Shown here one piece after another: positions 1 to 12,300 of a stretch of DNA of 64,000 nucleotides (position 1 is the first letter of the stretch; every line of letters starts with the position of its first letter). The translations under genes were made by a program, and so were the position numbers. Source of the stretch: Cunninghamia lanceolata (lineage: Eukaryota; Streptophyta; Pinopsida; Cupressales; Cupressaceae); assembly GCA_027924645.1 (NCBI GenBank), contig BSBN01000047.1, forward strand, positions 186,001 to 250,000. The letters are read 5' to 3'. The notes beneath the pieces were generated by a model. The model searched no databases. It was not told the DNA's origin and saw only the letters and a program-made list of their open reading frames with translations.

Positions 1-329
1 CAGTGGTGTTCTATAGTTTCGTGGTGGAAACCATAATCTCCTGATGTATGTTTTGAGATCTTGAAAATGACTAAGTTTGATATCCTGAACCCTGATGTTT
101 TGAGATCCTGAAATTGACTAAGTCTAAAATCTGGTTGATCCTCAAAAATCTAGAATCTGCATGTTAAATCCTATGGATCCGGGACCTATCTCAAACATCC
201 TGGAAGTATATTTCAAAAATATTTAAAGTATAGGAAATTCAATATCTGAGCATATACTTCCACCCAGGGGTCTTCATCTTCAAAATTTGCAAAAAATGGC
301 TAAGTACTCAGGAGAAGATTAAAACTGTC

Positions 330-1500
330 ATCCGATGCACCCTTGTTAAGGTGTGATTTCAACCGGAGGACAAAATCCTCAACCAATGCGCCTGGAATAA
401 GGTAGTCTTGTTTCGGATTTCAGGAGACCTTTCAACAGGAGAACCAAATCTCCAACCAATGCGCCAAGATAAGGTGGAGAGGTTTGTTTTAATGGTGCAA
501 TTTTTAACCAAAGATCAAATTTGTCATCCGATGCGCCTAGATGAAGAAGCGACCAAATTGTCATCAAGTGCGCCACTTTCAGGAGAAGGATGAATTTCCC
601 ATCTAGTGCGCCACTTCCAGGCAGAGATCAAAATCATGATCTAGTGCGCCAAGGGATGAGGGTGTTAAATTGCGAATTTCAAGAGGCTATTCAAGAGAAG
701 GATGAAATCCTCATCCAATGCGCCACTACTTGGGGAGGTCTAATTCAAGTTTTAGGACACTTTCAAGCGGAGAATGAAATTAGCATCTAATGCGCCCAAG
801 ATGGAGGAAGTTTGTTTTGATTGTTAAAGTGTAAATTTTGTGAAATTTTAAATAAGGATGAAATTTTCATCCAATGCGCCATTATTGGTGAGGTTTTATG
901 AGAGCATTCAAACAAGGATCAAAATTGCTATCTAGTGCGCCATCATTGATATGAAATTGCCATCTAGTGCGCCACTCCCATTGTGAGGTTGAATTGAAGT
1001 TTTATGAAGGTTTTTTAAGTGAAGAACAAAATCATGAACTAGTGCGCCAAGATAAGGAGTTGGTTGCAATTTGCTAAAGTGAAGTTCCAACTGGAGGATG
1101 AAATCATGATCTAATGCGCCACCTTGGATCGAGGTTAAATTCAAGTTTTATGAAGGTTTCCAGGCGAGGATTGAAATTGCTAACCAATGCGCCCTCATCA
1201 AGGAGTGAACAATAGTGATTTAAAAGTGAAATTTTAAGAGAAGAATGAAAACTTCATCTAATGCGCCTAGACCAAGAGGTTTGTTTTGATTGTTTAAAGT
1301 GAAATTTTAAGCGGAGGATGAAATCTCTATCCAAAGCGCCACTTTGGTATAAGGTTAAAATTAAATTTTGTGAAGACATTCAACCGGAGGATAAATTCCT
1401 CAACCAATGCGCTACTCATATATGATGCTTAATTTGAATTTTATGATTGCATTTAGGAGATCAACCAATTTGGCATCCAATGTGCCTAGGCTTGGAAGGG
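330..1500 (+). repeat. Degenerate TGCGCC tandem array in giant LTR copy 1
   Basis: About 18 imperfect units of roughly 40-80 bp, each with a core like CAACCAATGCGCC preceded by AAAAT and a GGA-rich stretch. The short ORFs in both frames here are by-products of the periodicity. The same array type occupies 21140-23060. Confidence 0.85.
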
Positions 1501-2291
1501 CTATTAATTGTTTAAAATGATTGTAAGGTCAAAGAATTGATATTGTTTCTTGGTTTGTGTTGCAGGAGCGTCAATGGACTAAAAGGTCAATCAAGGAGAA
1601 AGGTGCCTGGAACCACCTTCATGCAAGGAGTGAAGTGAAGATAGAAGATAGCCACTCCAAAGGATCACATCAAGTTCATTGTTCAAGTGCACTTCATCAT
1701 CCGCATTAAGCAAGGGCATCTATCCATCAAGCTTCAAGACTCTTCCATCTTCAAGTATCAGAGAGGTCTCCTACTCCGATTCATGAATGAAGCATCATCA
1801 TCATCTACATTACTCCCTTACAAAGATGCATCTAAAGAAGATCAATCTATATCCTGCAAGAGAAGAAGAATAACAGAGTTAGACAGATGAGCAACATATA
1901 TCATACACATCCAGTTTACAAGAAGATGAACAAGGCAAGATCAACAAGGATACGTTCCCAAGCATTCAAGTTCAAAGCAATCACATTCGAAGACATCACA
2001 TAGATGATGCAATTTGGGAATATGCTGAGGTGGCACCTACGTGGCATTGCGCTTCGTCATCACCAATCATAGTTCGCCACATCATTCAACAAGCAAGAAG
2101 CCAAAGAGGACGCCCATATGGAAGATACTCTAAAGATTCCATTTTATCCTTATCTTCTTGGAAAACCTGCCTTCATTGCCTATCTTATGTACTAAAAATA
2201 GCAAGTTGTTGTAACTAATTGCTGAGATGGCATGATCTGGGCCCTTGGCTACTTGAATTAATCCAAGCCATTCATTGTAATCTTGGAGCTC

Positions 2292-2299
2292 TATATAAA
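2292..2299 (+). promoter_or_regulatory. LTR TATA box, copy 1
   Basis: TATATAAA within CTCTATATAAAGGCC, about 870 bp before the LTR end. The same box with the same surroundings occurs at 29565-29572 and 31608-31615 in the other copies, so it is probably the element's own promoter. Confidence 0.65.
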
Positions 2300-3164
2300 G
2301 GCCTTGTTGCCTCATTTGTAAAGATAGAAGTAGGAATAGTTAGAAAGTTTGTAGGAGTAGAGTAGAAGAGACTCTCGAAATTCTCTAAGAGTACTTGGAG
2401 ATTGTTGTAAATATTTCTCAAGATTAATGCAAAGACATTGGAGTTCGCTTGGTGTTAAGTGTTGTCTTGTGGAATGACATGGTTTTTTGTATCTTGATGA
2501 AATGAAGAGATGTTTCTAAGTAGAGTAGAAGTAGAGTAGTAGTTCATTGATGTGATGCATGTTTGTATTGAATATTTGATCAACTCCTAGCTCAAGCTTT
2601 TGACATTCATCGTTGGTGAAGTGTTGTGTAAAGCTAGTCTGAGCCTTATCATCATAATTTGCTTAAGTTCGATTGTGGATGCTTGTTTGAGCTGTGCCAT
2701 TCAATGGGTGTTTATATGAGCTTTCATGATTTGAAAACCTTTCGCTAACCTTAGGAGATTGCACCTACTCCATGTAGTTGTAGGCTTTCTTGGCGAAGTG
2801 GAGTTAGGTTGATTAAGGAGTTTGTCTATTCATACATCATCATTGCTTCATTGACCATAGATTAGTTTCTCAAAACCCATATCTTTTTCCTTTTCTTTAT
2901 TATTGAGACATTGTACATATATCATCCACACTGAAAGGAGAAATAAGCCGAGTGAAGCAAGAAGAAGTCTGCGTAAGTCCCTTTGTGATTACTAGCAAGA
3001 TCACATGTATTCACTAAGTTCATCCACTATAAATCATAAATAAGGAACCTTGAAGTTACCTCATTGGATCACATAGCTTAGCCTTCGGGGAACTTTACTC
3101 AAGAGAGAATGGGATACTTAGTGTTTTACTCTATCGTTGTATTGTCTAAAAACAATCATCAACA

Positions 3165-3690
3165 CGGACCTTGGGCAAACCCTAGTCCATTCCATCTCTG
3201 CCCCTGTACTCAAATCGAACCCATACGGGCATGGTGGGCAATATAGAAGAACTAGGTAGCAGGAATAAAATTGGTTTTTTCATTCATTTTGTACCTTAAA
3301 AGCAAAACTATATTCCAGCCTTGGCTGCACCTAAAACAATTCTGGCTGTCCAAGACTCTGAATCTGAAACTTGTCTTTTTATGCCTCAAAATCCTGAGAT
3401 GCCAAGGAATTGAAAACCATACTTTGTACTTGGGATAAATTAAATATGAATTGTATTTATCATCTTAATTTCCTTCGTCTATGTGTTTGATGGCATGGTA
3501 AACTAAATTTCCAAATTTCTTTTCTTGTGGATATTACCTTAGCTAAAACTAAATCTTTATTTAGCCTGTTGAACTTCCATTGCTGAGTTCTTGAAATCTG
3601 AGAATGATTCAGTTATTATAATTCATATGTCTGAATATTTATGTAAACAATAAACATAGAAAACATGGTACCCATTCATGGGGCTGGTGG
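3165..3690. other. Non-coding stretch with a dispersed repeat
   Basis: 3165-3290 contains GAACCCATACGGGCA and AGAAGAAC-like blocks that recur at about 34165-34275, marking a dispersed repeat of unknown class into which copy 1 of the giant LTR was inserted. The rest shows nothing recognisable. Confidence 0.5.
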
Positions 3691-5230
3691 AGTTAAATCC
3701 AGGAAGACTAGAAGATTGATTTCCAAATGGAATCCTCCTCTACGCAATGTTTTAAAGCTCAATTATGATGGTGCCTCGAGGTAATCCATGTCTATATGGG
3801 GCCGGCTGTATAATCAGAGATCATTTCGGCAATTTGGTTTATGTTGCATCAAAGAAACTTCAAATTAGCATTAATAATGAAGGCGAAGCTTGAGCTTTTG
3901 TTGCTTGGTCTTAAGGTTGCCCCCTAGAATGGTATTAAAGTCTTACATATTGAAGGGTATGCAATGGTTATGTTTAATTCAATCAGAAAATGTGGCTCTA
4001 AAAATTGGAAGTTGGAAAACATTTTAAGGGAAGTTTGGCCTTTGTTGGATTTGCTTAGTTCTTCCTCTACAAGTTATTGCTGTAGGGAGGCCAAGGGGAC
4101 TTCTAATTTCTTAGCTAATTATGCCATTGACACACACAAAGAAATCATAACTGGAAATGATGTCAATTGGTGGAAAGGGCTGGATTCTAAACTTGATGTC
4201 ATAAATACATGATACAGGGAGGAGTTTGGTTTATCATTTCTTTTGATGTGGCATGCGCAAGGCATCCCTTCTGGAGGCAAGTGTTAAGCTGGCCTTTTTT
4301 TAAGGCTGTAGGCTGGGGTTATGGCACATTACTCTCTTTAGACTGCAGTTTTCAGCTCTGTGATAAACGATGGATCCAAAATTCCACTTTAAGGAGGCAA
4401 ATGGGAAATGACATTTTGTGGCCCTATCTTAGACCAGTGTTTGGTGAATGTGTTCATTATGCAGAATGGGACTGTGGAGAGCGCATTGAAGGTGGTGATT
4501 GGCTCCAATTTTTTAGAAGGGGAAATCTATAGCACAGTAAACTCTGACATCTCTATGTTTGTCTCAAATCCTTTGGATTTCTTGAAGGATAAAAGATTGT
4601 TTAAGATGTTGGTTAAACACTTTATCCAAAAGGAATATAGAGGAGGGTTTTTCCTGGTTGCCCTCTTCTGGTTGCTGGTAGTGAGTTCTGTGGCTTGGTC
4701 TCAATGGCATCCTTTAGTGAGCTTGAGGCCCACTTCCTAGCACTAGCTGAAGTTGTTGAAGATTTGTTGAAGATATGCAGAAGAAAGGGACTGGCAGTGG
4801 AGAGAGTTCTTCCTCTCCAGAGGATTGACTTTTTGTTTTCAAGTTTCCCTACAAAGTTTGATCTCCCACATGGATTGTGAGAGAGTTGAGAAAGCCACAA
4901 GGGCAATCAAATTCCTGCTTCATTCAGTGGGTTTGGTAATGGAGGGTGCTGGAGGATGAAAAACTGAAGATGCTACAAAGGTGGTGGATGTTGACTGAGG
5001 TGGCGCCACATTGGAATGTTGGTCTTTACTTTTCAGTAAAATTATATTTTTATATTAGGGATTTTAGTTTGTTTTGCTATTGAGTGGCCTGATTTTCAGG
5101 CACAACTTGCAGCTAGGGTTTTCCCAATTTTGGGCTGCTTACACACGTGAAATGTAAAAGTTTGTTTATATTTGAAGTTAATAAACAAAGGGTGAGGGCC
5201 CCATGTCTCTCATTTATGAATTAAAAAAAC
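3690..5230 (+). pseudogene. LINE (L1-like) 3' remnant with RNase H-like domain
   Basis: 3725-4150 reads, over several frames, as an RNase H domain of the kind at the end of plant LINE polyproteins: NYDGASRGNP, then GAGCIIRDHFGNLVYVA, NNEGEA, and after frameshifts EGYAMVMFNSI and REAKGTSNFLANYAID. These match the DGAS-GNPG, GAG-IIRD, NNEAEA and RE-N--AD-LAN blocks of the family. The conserved Ala of NNEAEA is Gly here, and stops and frameshifts break the domain. Downstream to about 5230 is degenerate sequence ending in an A-rich run, consistent with a LINE 3' UTR. No reverse transcriptase part is present, the usual 5' truncation. Confidence 0.7.
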
Positions 5231-5517
5231 ACCTAGAAGACTTTGAAGTATATAGAATTTTAAATCTGATTTCATTTTTTCCTTTAGGCATAAAAACTTC
5301 CTCCTATAAGCTGAAATTTACTTCTTGTGGCATGGACTCTGCATTGTGGATAGCCTGAAGTCAAAGTGTATGTAATGAACATGGTTTCAAAGCATGAAAA
5401 CATTATGAAAAAAAGGCACAGTCTAATCTGGGATCTCTAAGATCTTAAACACAAACCTAGTTTGTCAACCACTTGACTAGGTTTGAGAAATAATTCTACT
5501 GTATTATATTTTTGTCA

Positions 5518-6030
5518 GGGTATTGATTCTTCAGATTATCATATCCAGATTAAAGTAGGCTGTTATGAATACACATGATTATTAAGGACAACTATTCTAC
5601 AGTCCTTGAAAATAAGAAAACAAGCTTCTGGAAAAACTTTATCAAATTTTAGTATCTCTGTGTCTAATCACACACTGAGATCAATCATCAGGATGAAGAT
5701 ATGAAACAAGATCATGGAGTGTGATCCAAAATGTTGATGTAAAAATAAAACTTTGCTACAGTTTTTCTAGAAGGGGTATTGATTCTTCAGATTATCATAT
5801 CCAGATTAAAGTAGGCTGTTATGAATACACATCATTATTAAAGACAACTATTCTACAGTCCTTGAAAATAAGCAAACAAGCTTCTGGAAAAACTTTGGCA
5901 AATTTTAGTGTCTGTGTGTCTAATCACACACTAAGATCAATCATCGGGATGAAGATATGAAACCAGATCATGGAGTGTGATCTAAAATGTTGATGTAAAA
6001 AGAAAACTTTGCTATGGTTTTTCTAGAAGC
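5518..6030 (+). repeat. Tandem duplication, two copies of about 256 bp
   Basis: GGGTATTGATTCTTCAGATT starts copies at about 5518 and 5774, and both run through TCTAATCACACACT to TTTTTCTAGAAG with few differences. It lies just upstream of the first visible NIPA exon, in an intron. No coding content is recognised. Confidence 0.9.
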
Positions 6031-6241
6031 TTGTTTTCTTATATATGATTATTTTTATTTCCATTTTTATGTGCTGTTATTGCTGCCAGTACTCATTGTA
6101 TTTCTATGATTATGTGAACACTTGATGATTCTATTTATCTTTTCCAACACATTAATCATCCGTTTTAGGTGCTTAGATTATTCAAAATTTACACAGAATA
6201 ATCTAACGAACTAATTGGCTCTCATCTGTTCTATTGAATAG

Positions 6242-6332
6242 TGATTGTTGGAGAGGTTGCTAATTTTGCAGCCTATGCATTTGCTCCAGCTATTCTTGTC
6301 ACCCCCTTAGGTGCACTCAGCATCATTATTAG
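6242..6332 (+). CDS. NIPA exon 1 of those visible
   Basis: It starts after AG at 6240-6241 with the last two bases of a Met codon and reads [20 protein letters not shown] then PLGALSIII. It ends in AG before the donor GTATGG. This is the conserved GE-ANF-AYAFAPA segment of the family (second membrane helix). The preceding exon must end in A and lies beyond the left edge or was not recognised. Confidence 0.93.
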
Positions 6333-9300
6333 GTATGGGGACATTTTTATTATCTGATACTTAGTTTTTTGGACAGCGGTAAAATTTGCAAAAGAAAAAC
6401 TTGATCAAAAGTGGGATAAAAGCTGAATGATTGACATTTTTGCATGTTTGTGCAGTGCAGTACTTGCACATATTATATTGAGGGAGAAGCTACACATATT
6501 TGGTATTCTAGGTTGTGTTCTTTGTGTTGTTGGTTCCACAACAATTGTCTTGCATGCCCCTCAGGAACGGGATATTGAGTCTGTAAAGGAAGTGTGGGAT
6601 CTTGCGACTGAACCAGGTAATATATATGTCTTTGGGTTTATGCTTCCAGTTTTTTTTAGGTAACTAGAAACTATCATCCTTTTTAAGAAAACTTGCTTTG
6701 TCATTTCAGTGTTTCTTTGAAGTACCTGATGTATTTATGGGTTTCCTTTATTTTACTCTGTTGGATATCTTGAACTTGCATTCTGATATATTTATTGTTT
6801 TTTGTCTTGAAAACAGCATTCTTGTTATATGCAGCTGTGGTAATAGCAGCTACTTTGGTTCTCGTGTTCCATTTTGTTCCACAGTATGGGCACACTCATA
6901 TTATGGTATACATTGGTGTTTGTTCCCTTATGGGGTCTCTTTCGGTAGGTCTTTCTAGTCTTCCTAATATCTGCTATAAAATGTTTATTTCATCTCATAC
7001 ATCAGACTCAGGGCTGTCTAACCCTTAAGTTTCTTGGTTTTTATTGTGATGACTTTATATTGACCTATTCTTATGTCTGTCATCTTGTTACAGGTAATGA
7101 GTGTCAAAGCGTTAGGAATTGCTTTGAAGTTAACATTTTTGGGGCTGAATCAGCTTATATATCCACAAACTTGGGCATTTGCACTGGTCGTGGGTATTTG
7201 TGTTATAACTCAAATGAATTATTTAAACAAGGTAATTTCCTTTATCATGAAATTTTATTATTCATACAGTTTTATGTTTGCTTCTGGGAATAGATTATCT
7301 GTTGAACTAAAATAAAAAATGGACCAACGAAAAATTCATGTTTGAGATTCTCTTATTGGATACTTATCCTTTCTCTAGTATCTATCTGCATTGTATATGG
7401 CTTAGAGATATATTATTGTACATGTATGCAAGTATGATCCAGGAAAGATTGGGCAAACTTACTGGATACAGTTGCCATGAAATGTTAAAGACATATCCTA
7501 TAAAAGCATAAACTAAACCAAACACAGATGAAGAGAAAACACACCCATTTTAATTTTGAAAAGAAAAAGTGTATCTTTCCACATAGAAACCTACCTCTTG
7601 AGCTCATAATTGTAGGGTTTTTGCCTTCTTCAGGCTGCAAGACATTGTTGGAGCAACTTGGAGGGTTTCTAGAGTTGATTCTTGGTTGTGAAATTTCTCT
7701 CTTTTAAATTATTAATATCCTTGGGCTGGTTCTTTCACATCCTTGTACTAGTGTGACTTATCTCTTTTTAACTTTGATTCCAAATTTGATGAAGGGGTTT
7801 GTTTTTCTTTTCTCTCAGGGTCTGGCATTGAGAATGGGATGCCTTAAAGTGGTGTGTGGTTGAGATAATTAGCCGGCTTAGGCGGTGTGGTATTGATCCT
7901 GAGTAGCACGCTTAGGATTGCACTCCACAATGTTCTGTATTCATATTTCAATGCTCCAAACCTTGGGGACATGTCCTATACATTACGGGCCAACTTATTG
8001 TGGTGTGGGGATTGTTGTTATATGGAGCCTAATCAGACTCGGAGGTTAAATTTTCCCCACTTTTATCAGCACGGTTCCCCCCCAATATTATTTAATGGGG
8101 GTTTGGGGGCAGTGCCCCCAAGACGGGGTCAAGGGGCAGCGCCTCTTGCGGGGTCTAGGGGCAACGCCCCTGGTGCGCTCCTTGTTGTGATACAGGGTGG
8201 GGTCGAGGGACAGTGCCTTCGCGGGAGCTCGGGGGCAGCGCCCCCGAAACCTCAAACGATTTTTATTATTTTATAAAGGCATCGAGAGTTATTTTTCTAT
8301 TGGCCGACATAAAATAAAACCCTATTTTTGTAATCAACATAAGACTTGATAAAACCGGCTAAGGGTGAGGGTTTCCATTGAGATATTGTATTGTAACATT
8401 TGCAGCGGTATTGAGTTGCTAGGATTGCTGGTTGTAATTAGTTCGATTGCTGGATAATAATATTGGACTCTTTGTTGGTGGATGTAGCCTGAGTTTGGGT
8501 GAACCACGTTAAAAATTGTCTCTCACTGTTATTATTTCTGTGTATTTTTCATTCCTCTGTTTAATCTTTATTTGCATTTAATTGATATCTTCTACATGTA
8601 ATTCCTAACAAGAGGTATCAGAGTGGGTTGTGTTCGATTATTGTTTGCAGGAGAGTCTCACGGTTGAGTGGGAGCAATGGCGGACGAGGGTAAATTGAAG
8701 GTAGATAAATTCAATGGGTAGAACTATTAGTTATGGAAGATGCAGATGGGGGATTATCTCTATTAGAAGGATTTATGGAGGCCGTTGGAAGGAATAGCCA
8801 AGAAATCGGCAGCAATGACTAATGAGGATTGGAATTTTCTGGACAGAAAGGCATTGGGAACCATCGGTTGTGCCTGACACCATCTGTGGCGTTCAATATA
8901 ACAAAAGAGAAGACAACAGATGAACTGATGAAAGCTTTGGCTAAATTGTATGAAAAACCCTCAGCCTCAAATAAAGTATTTCTCATGAAGCATTTGTTTA
9001 ATTTGAAAATGATTGAAGGTGGATCTGTGACAGATCATTTAAATGAGTTTAATACGATTACCAGTTAGTTAACTTCTGTAAAAGTGAAATTTGATGAAGA
9101 GGTGAGGGCTCTCTGGTTTTATGTTCTTTGCCAGAAAGCTGGAATAGCTTGGTAATGGCTGTAAGTAACTTTGTCTCTGGTTCAAATACTTTAAAATTTG
9201 ATGATGTTGTTGGTGTTATCCTTAGCGAGAAAATGCGACGGAAAAGCTCAGGAGGGTCCACATTAGGTAGTGTTTTGAATGTAGAAAGCAGGGGTAGATC

Positions 9301-12300
9301 AAAGGAGAGAGGAAAAGGTTCTGGAGGTCAGGGGAAGTCATGAGGAAAATCAAAGGACAAGAGGTCCCAATCCAGAGGACAGAAGGATTGTTGGTACTAT
9401 GGGAAACCGGGTCATCTAAAAAAAGATTGCTAGTCTCGGAAGAATAAAGGAGACAAATAAGAAGGCAATAAGGAGGCAAATGTGGTAAGTAATAAATCTG
9501 AAGATGATGCTTTGATTTTTTCTCTAGATAATGCTGATGATTCATGGGTTTTAGATTCAGGGGCCTCATTTCATGTTACGCCCCATAGAAGTTATTTTCT
9601 TGATTATGTGCAAGGGGATTTTGGGCTGGTTTATTTGGGAGATAATGAACCTTGTTAGATTGTTGGAAAGGAAAGAATCAAGATTAAGTTGCAGAATGGG
9701 AATCATTGGCCACTACAAGAGGTAAGGCACGTTCCAAGACTGAGTAGGAATTTAATTTCAGCAGAGCAACTAGCTGATGAAGGTTGCATAGTTACTTTCA
9801 GTGATAAAAATTGGAAGGTTTTAAGAGGTGCCTTAATAGTAGCAAAAGGTGTGAAAGTAGGCACCTTATATCTTTGTACATGTCACTATTCCTACTTTAG
9901 TTGTTGCAGAGAAAAATCAAATAGGTTCAGGAATAGTTGTTGTAGGTTTGCAGGAAGAGATTGAAATAGTTGTTGCAGGTTTTGAGACAACACTGTGGCA
10001 TAACAGACTTGGGCATATGAGTGAAAAATGTTTGAAGGTACTTCATTCTAAGAAAGTTTTACCACGTCTGAAATGTATTAATATGGATTTCTGTGAAAGT
10101 TGTGTGTATGACAAACAAAAGAGAGTTAGTTTTCTTAAGGATGGGAAGCAAAAGAAAGATGAAAAGTTGGAGCTTGTGCATACAGGTGTATGGGGACCGG
10201 CTCAGGGATCTTCTCTTGGTGGCTCTTGGTATTATGTTACATTCATAAATGATGCAACTAGGAAGGTTTGGATTTATTTCCTTAGGCAAAAATCTGATGT
10301 ATTTGAAATATTTAAGAAATGGAGAAGCTTGGTTGAGAATGAGACGGGTAAAAGATTAAAATGTCTCAGATCTGATAATGGTGGTGAGTATTGCAGCAAA
10401 TAATTTGAGGATTATTGTTCTTTTAATGAAATTCGTAGGCAGAAAACGGTTCCAGAGACTCTACAAGAAAATGGATTGGTTGAGCGTATGAATAGGACAA
10501 TAATGGAGCGTGCAAGGAGCATGAGATTGCATGCTAGGCTGCCTTTAAACATGTGGGCAGAGGCTGTCAATACCGCTGTATATTTAATTAATAGAGGTCC
10601 TTCAGTTTCTTTGGTCTGTGGTATTCCAGAGGAAGCATGGACAGGTAAGAAAGTGAGTTATTCTTTTCTCAAAACCTTCGGATGTGAAACATTTGCACAT
10701 GTAGATTCTGAAAATAGAACCAAGCTAGATGCAAAATTAAAAAAGTGTACCTTCGTTGGATATGACATTGATGAATTTGGTTATAGGCTTTGGGATGTTG
10801 AAAATCTGAAAATTGTGAGAAACAGGGATGTCGTATTCAATAAGAAGGTGTTGTACAAAGATCAGTTGCAACAAGATGAGAAGAAAGAAAAGGATTATGT
10901 GGTGCTGGATGATACTCCAGATAGTGGTGTTCCAGTGGTTCTTTATGCTCCGCAACAACAAGAAATACCACAAACTCAAGTGAATGTTAGACGGTCAACA
11001 AGGCTAAGTAGACCTGAAAGGTTTTCTCCCTCTTTGTATTCTATTTTGTTAACAGATGCTGGTGAACCAGAAGGGTATGATGAAGCTATGCAGGTGGATT
11101 CAAAGGTTCAGTGGGAGCTTGCAATGAAAGAAGAAATGGACTCTTTGTTGAAAAATTAGACTTGGGAATTATGTAAGTTGCCTGCAGATAAAAAGGCTTT
11201 ACCAAACAAATGGGTTTATAGGCTAAAAGAGAAAGATAGAGGTAAGAAAAAATTTAAAGCCAGGTTAGTTGTAAAAGGATTTGCACAGAAAAGGACATTG
11301 ATTTTGATGAGATTTTTTCTCCGGTTGTTAAGATGACTTCTAATCGTACTGTCTTAAGTATTGTGGCTGCTGAAGATTTGCATTTGGAACAGCTAGATGT
11401 GAAAACTGCCTTTCTCCATGGTGATTTGGAGGAGATATATATGGAATAGCACCAAGGATTTGAGGTCAACGGTAAGGAGAAACTGGTGTGCAGATTGAAA
11501 AAGAGTTCATATGGCTTGAAACAAGCACCTCGGCAATAGTATTTGAAATTTGATAGTTTTATGGCTAAGCAAGGCTACAGCTGGTGTAATTCTGACCATT
11601 GTGTTTATTTTAAGAGGTTGGATAATGACAGCTACATTATTTTATGTTTATATGTTGATGACATGCTTGTAGCAGGGTCTAACATGGATCACATAAGAGA
11701 GTTAAAACAGCAGTTAGCACAATCATTTGCAATGAAGAATTTGGGGGCCACAAAACAAATCTTTGGTATGAAAATTTACAGAGATAGAAAAAACAAAAAA
11801 TGACTATCTCAGGTTGATTATGTTGAAAAGGTGTTGCAGAGATTTCATATGGAGAATGCAAAAGCTCTCAGCACACCTTTGCCTAGTCACTTGAAATTTA
11901 CTATGGAGATGTGTCCTAAGACACAAGAGGAGGAAGAAAAAATGTCCAAGGTACCATATGCTTTAGCTGTAGGAATTTTAATGTACGCCATGGTATGCAC
12001 GAGACCGGATATTGCACATGCTGTAGGAGTCGTAAGCAGGTATATGAGTAATCCTGGATTAGAGCTTTAGAATGCGGTAAAATGGATTCTCAGATATTTG
12101 AGAGGTACATCCACTAAACACTTATGTTTTGGGGGCTCTAACTGATTTAACAAGTTATATAGACTCAGATTTGGCAGGGGATATTGATACCAGGCGGAGT
12201 ACTATAATTTATGTCTTTACTGTAGGTGGGACAGCAGTGAGTTGGATCTCCAGGTTGCAAAAGTTGGTTGCTTTATCCACCACGGAGGCAAAGTATGTAT

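Larger units (their letters stand above)
1..3164 (+). mobile_element. Giant LTR copy 1, right part, cut by the window edge
   Basis: Its last 1 kb matches the ends of the copies at 25860-30539 and 20691-32423: a TATA box near 2292, then a block around GATACTTAGTGTTTTACTCT, ending AATCATCAACA at 3164. No PBS-like sequence follows, so it is a solo or 3' LTR. The left 1.5 kb is a tandem array with the TGCGCC motif. A splice-acceptor-like TTGCAG occurs at 1561-1565, but unlike copy 2 no long reading frame follows it; only about 700 bp separates it from the TATA box. The left end and target duplication lie outside the window. Confidence 0.75.

Noticed and set aside
4209..4910. Frames of 94-110 residues on both strands
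   Set aside because: They overlap each other in different frames within a decayed LINE 3' region and show no recognisable domain.
3166..6241. Search for the missing first NIPA exon (KKKGL-type loop) upstream of 6242
   Set aside because: No stretch encodes the expected N-terminal motifs; the exon is probably left of the window.
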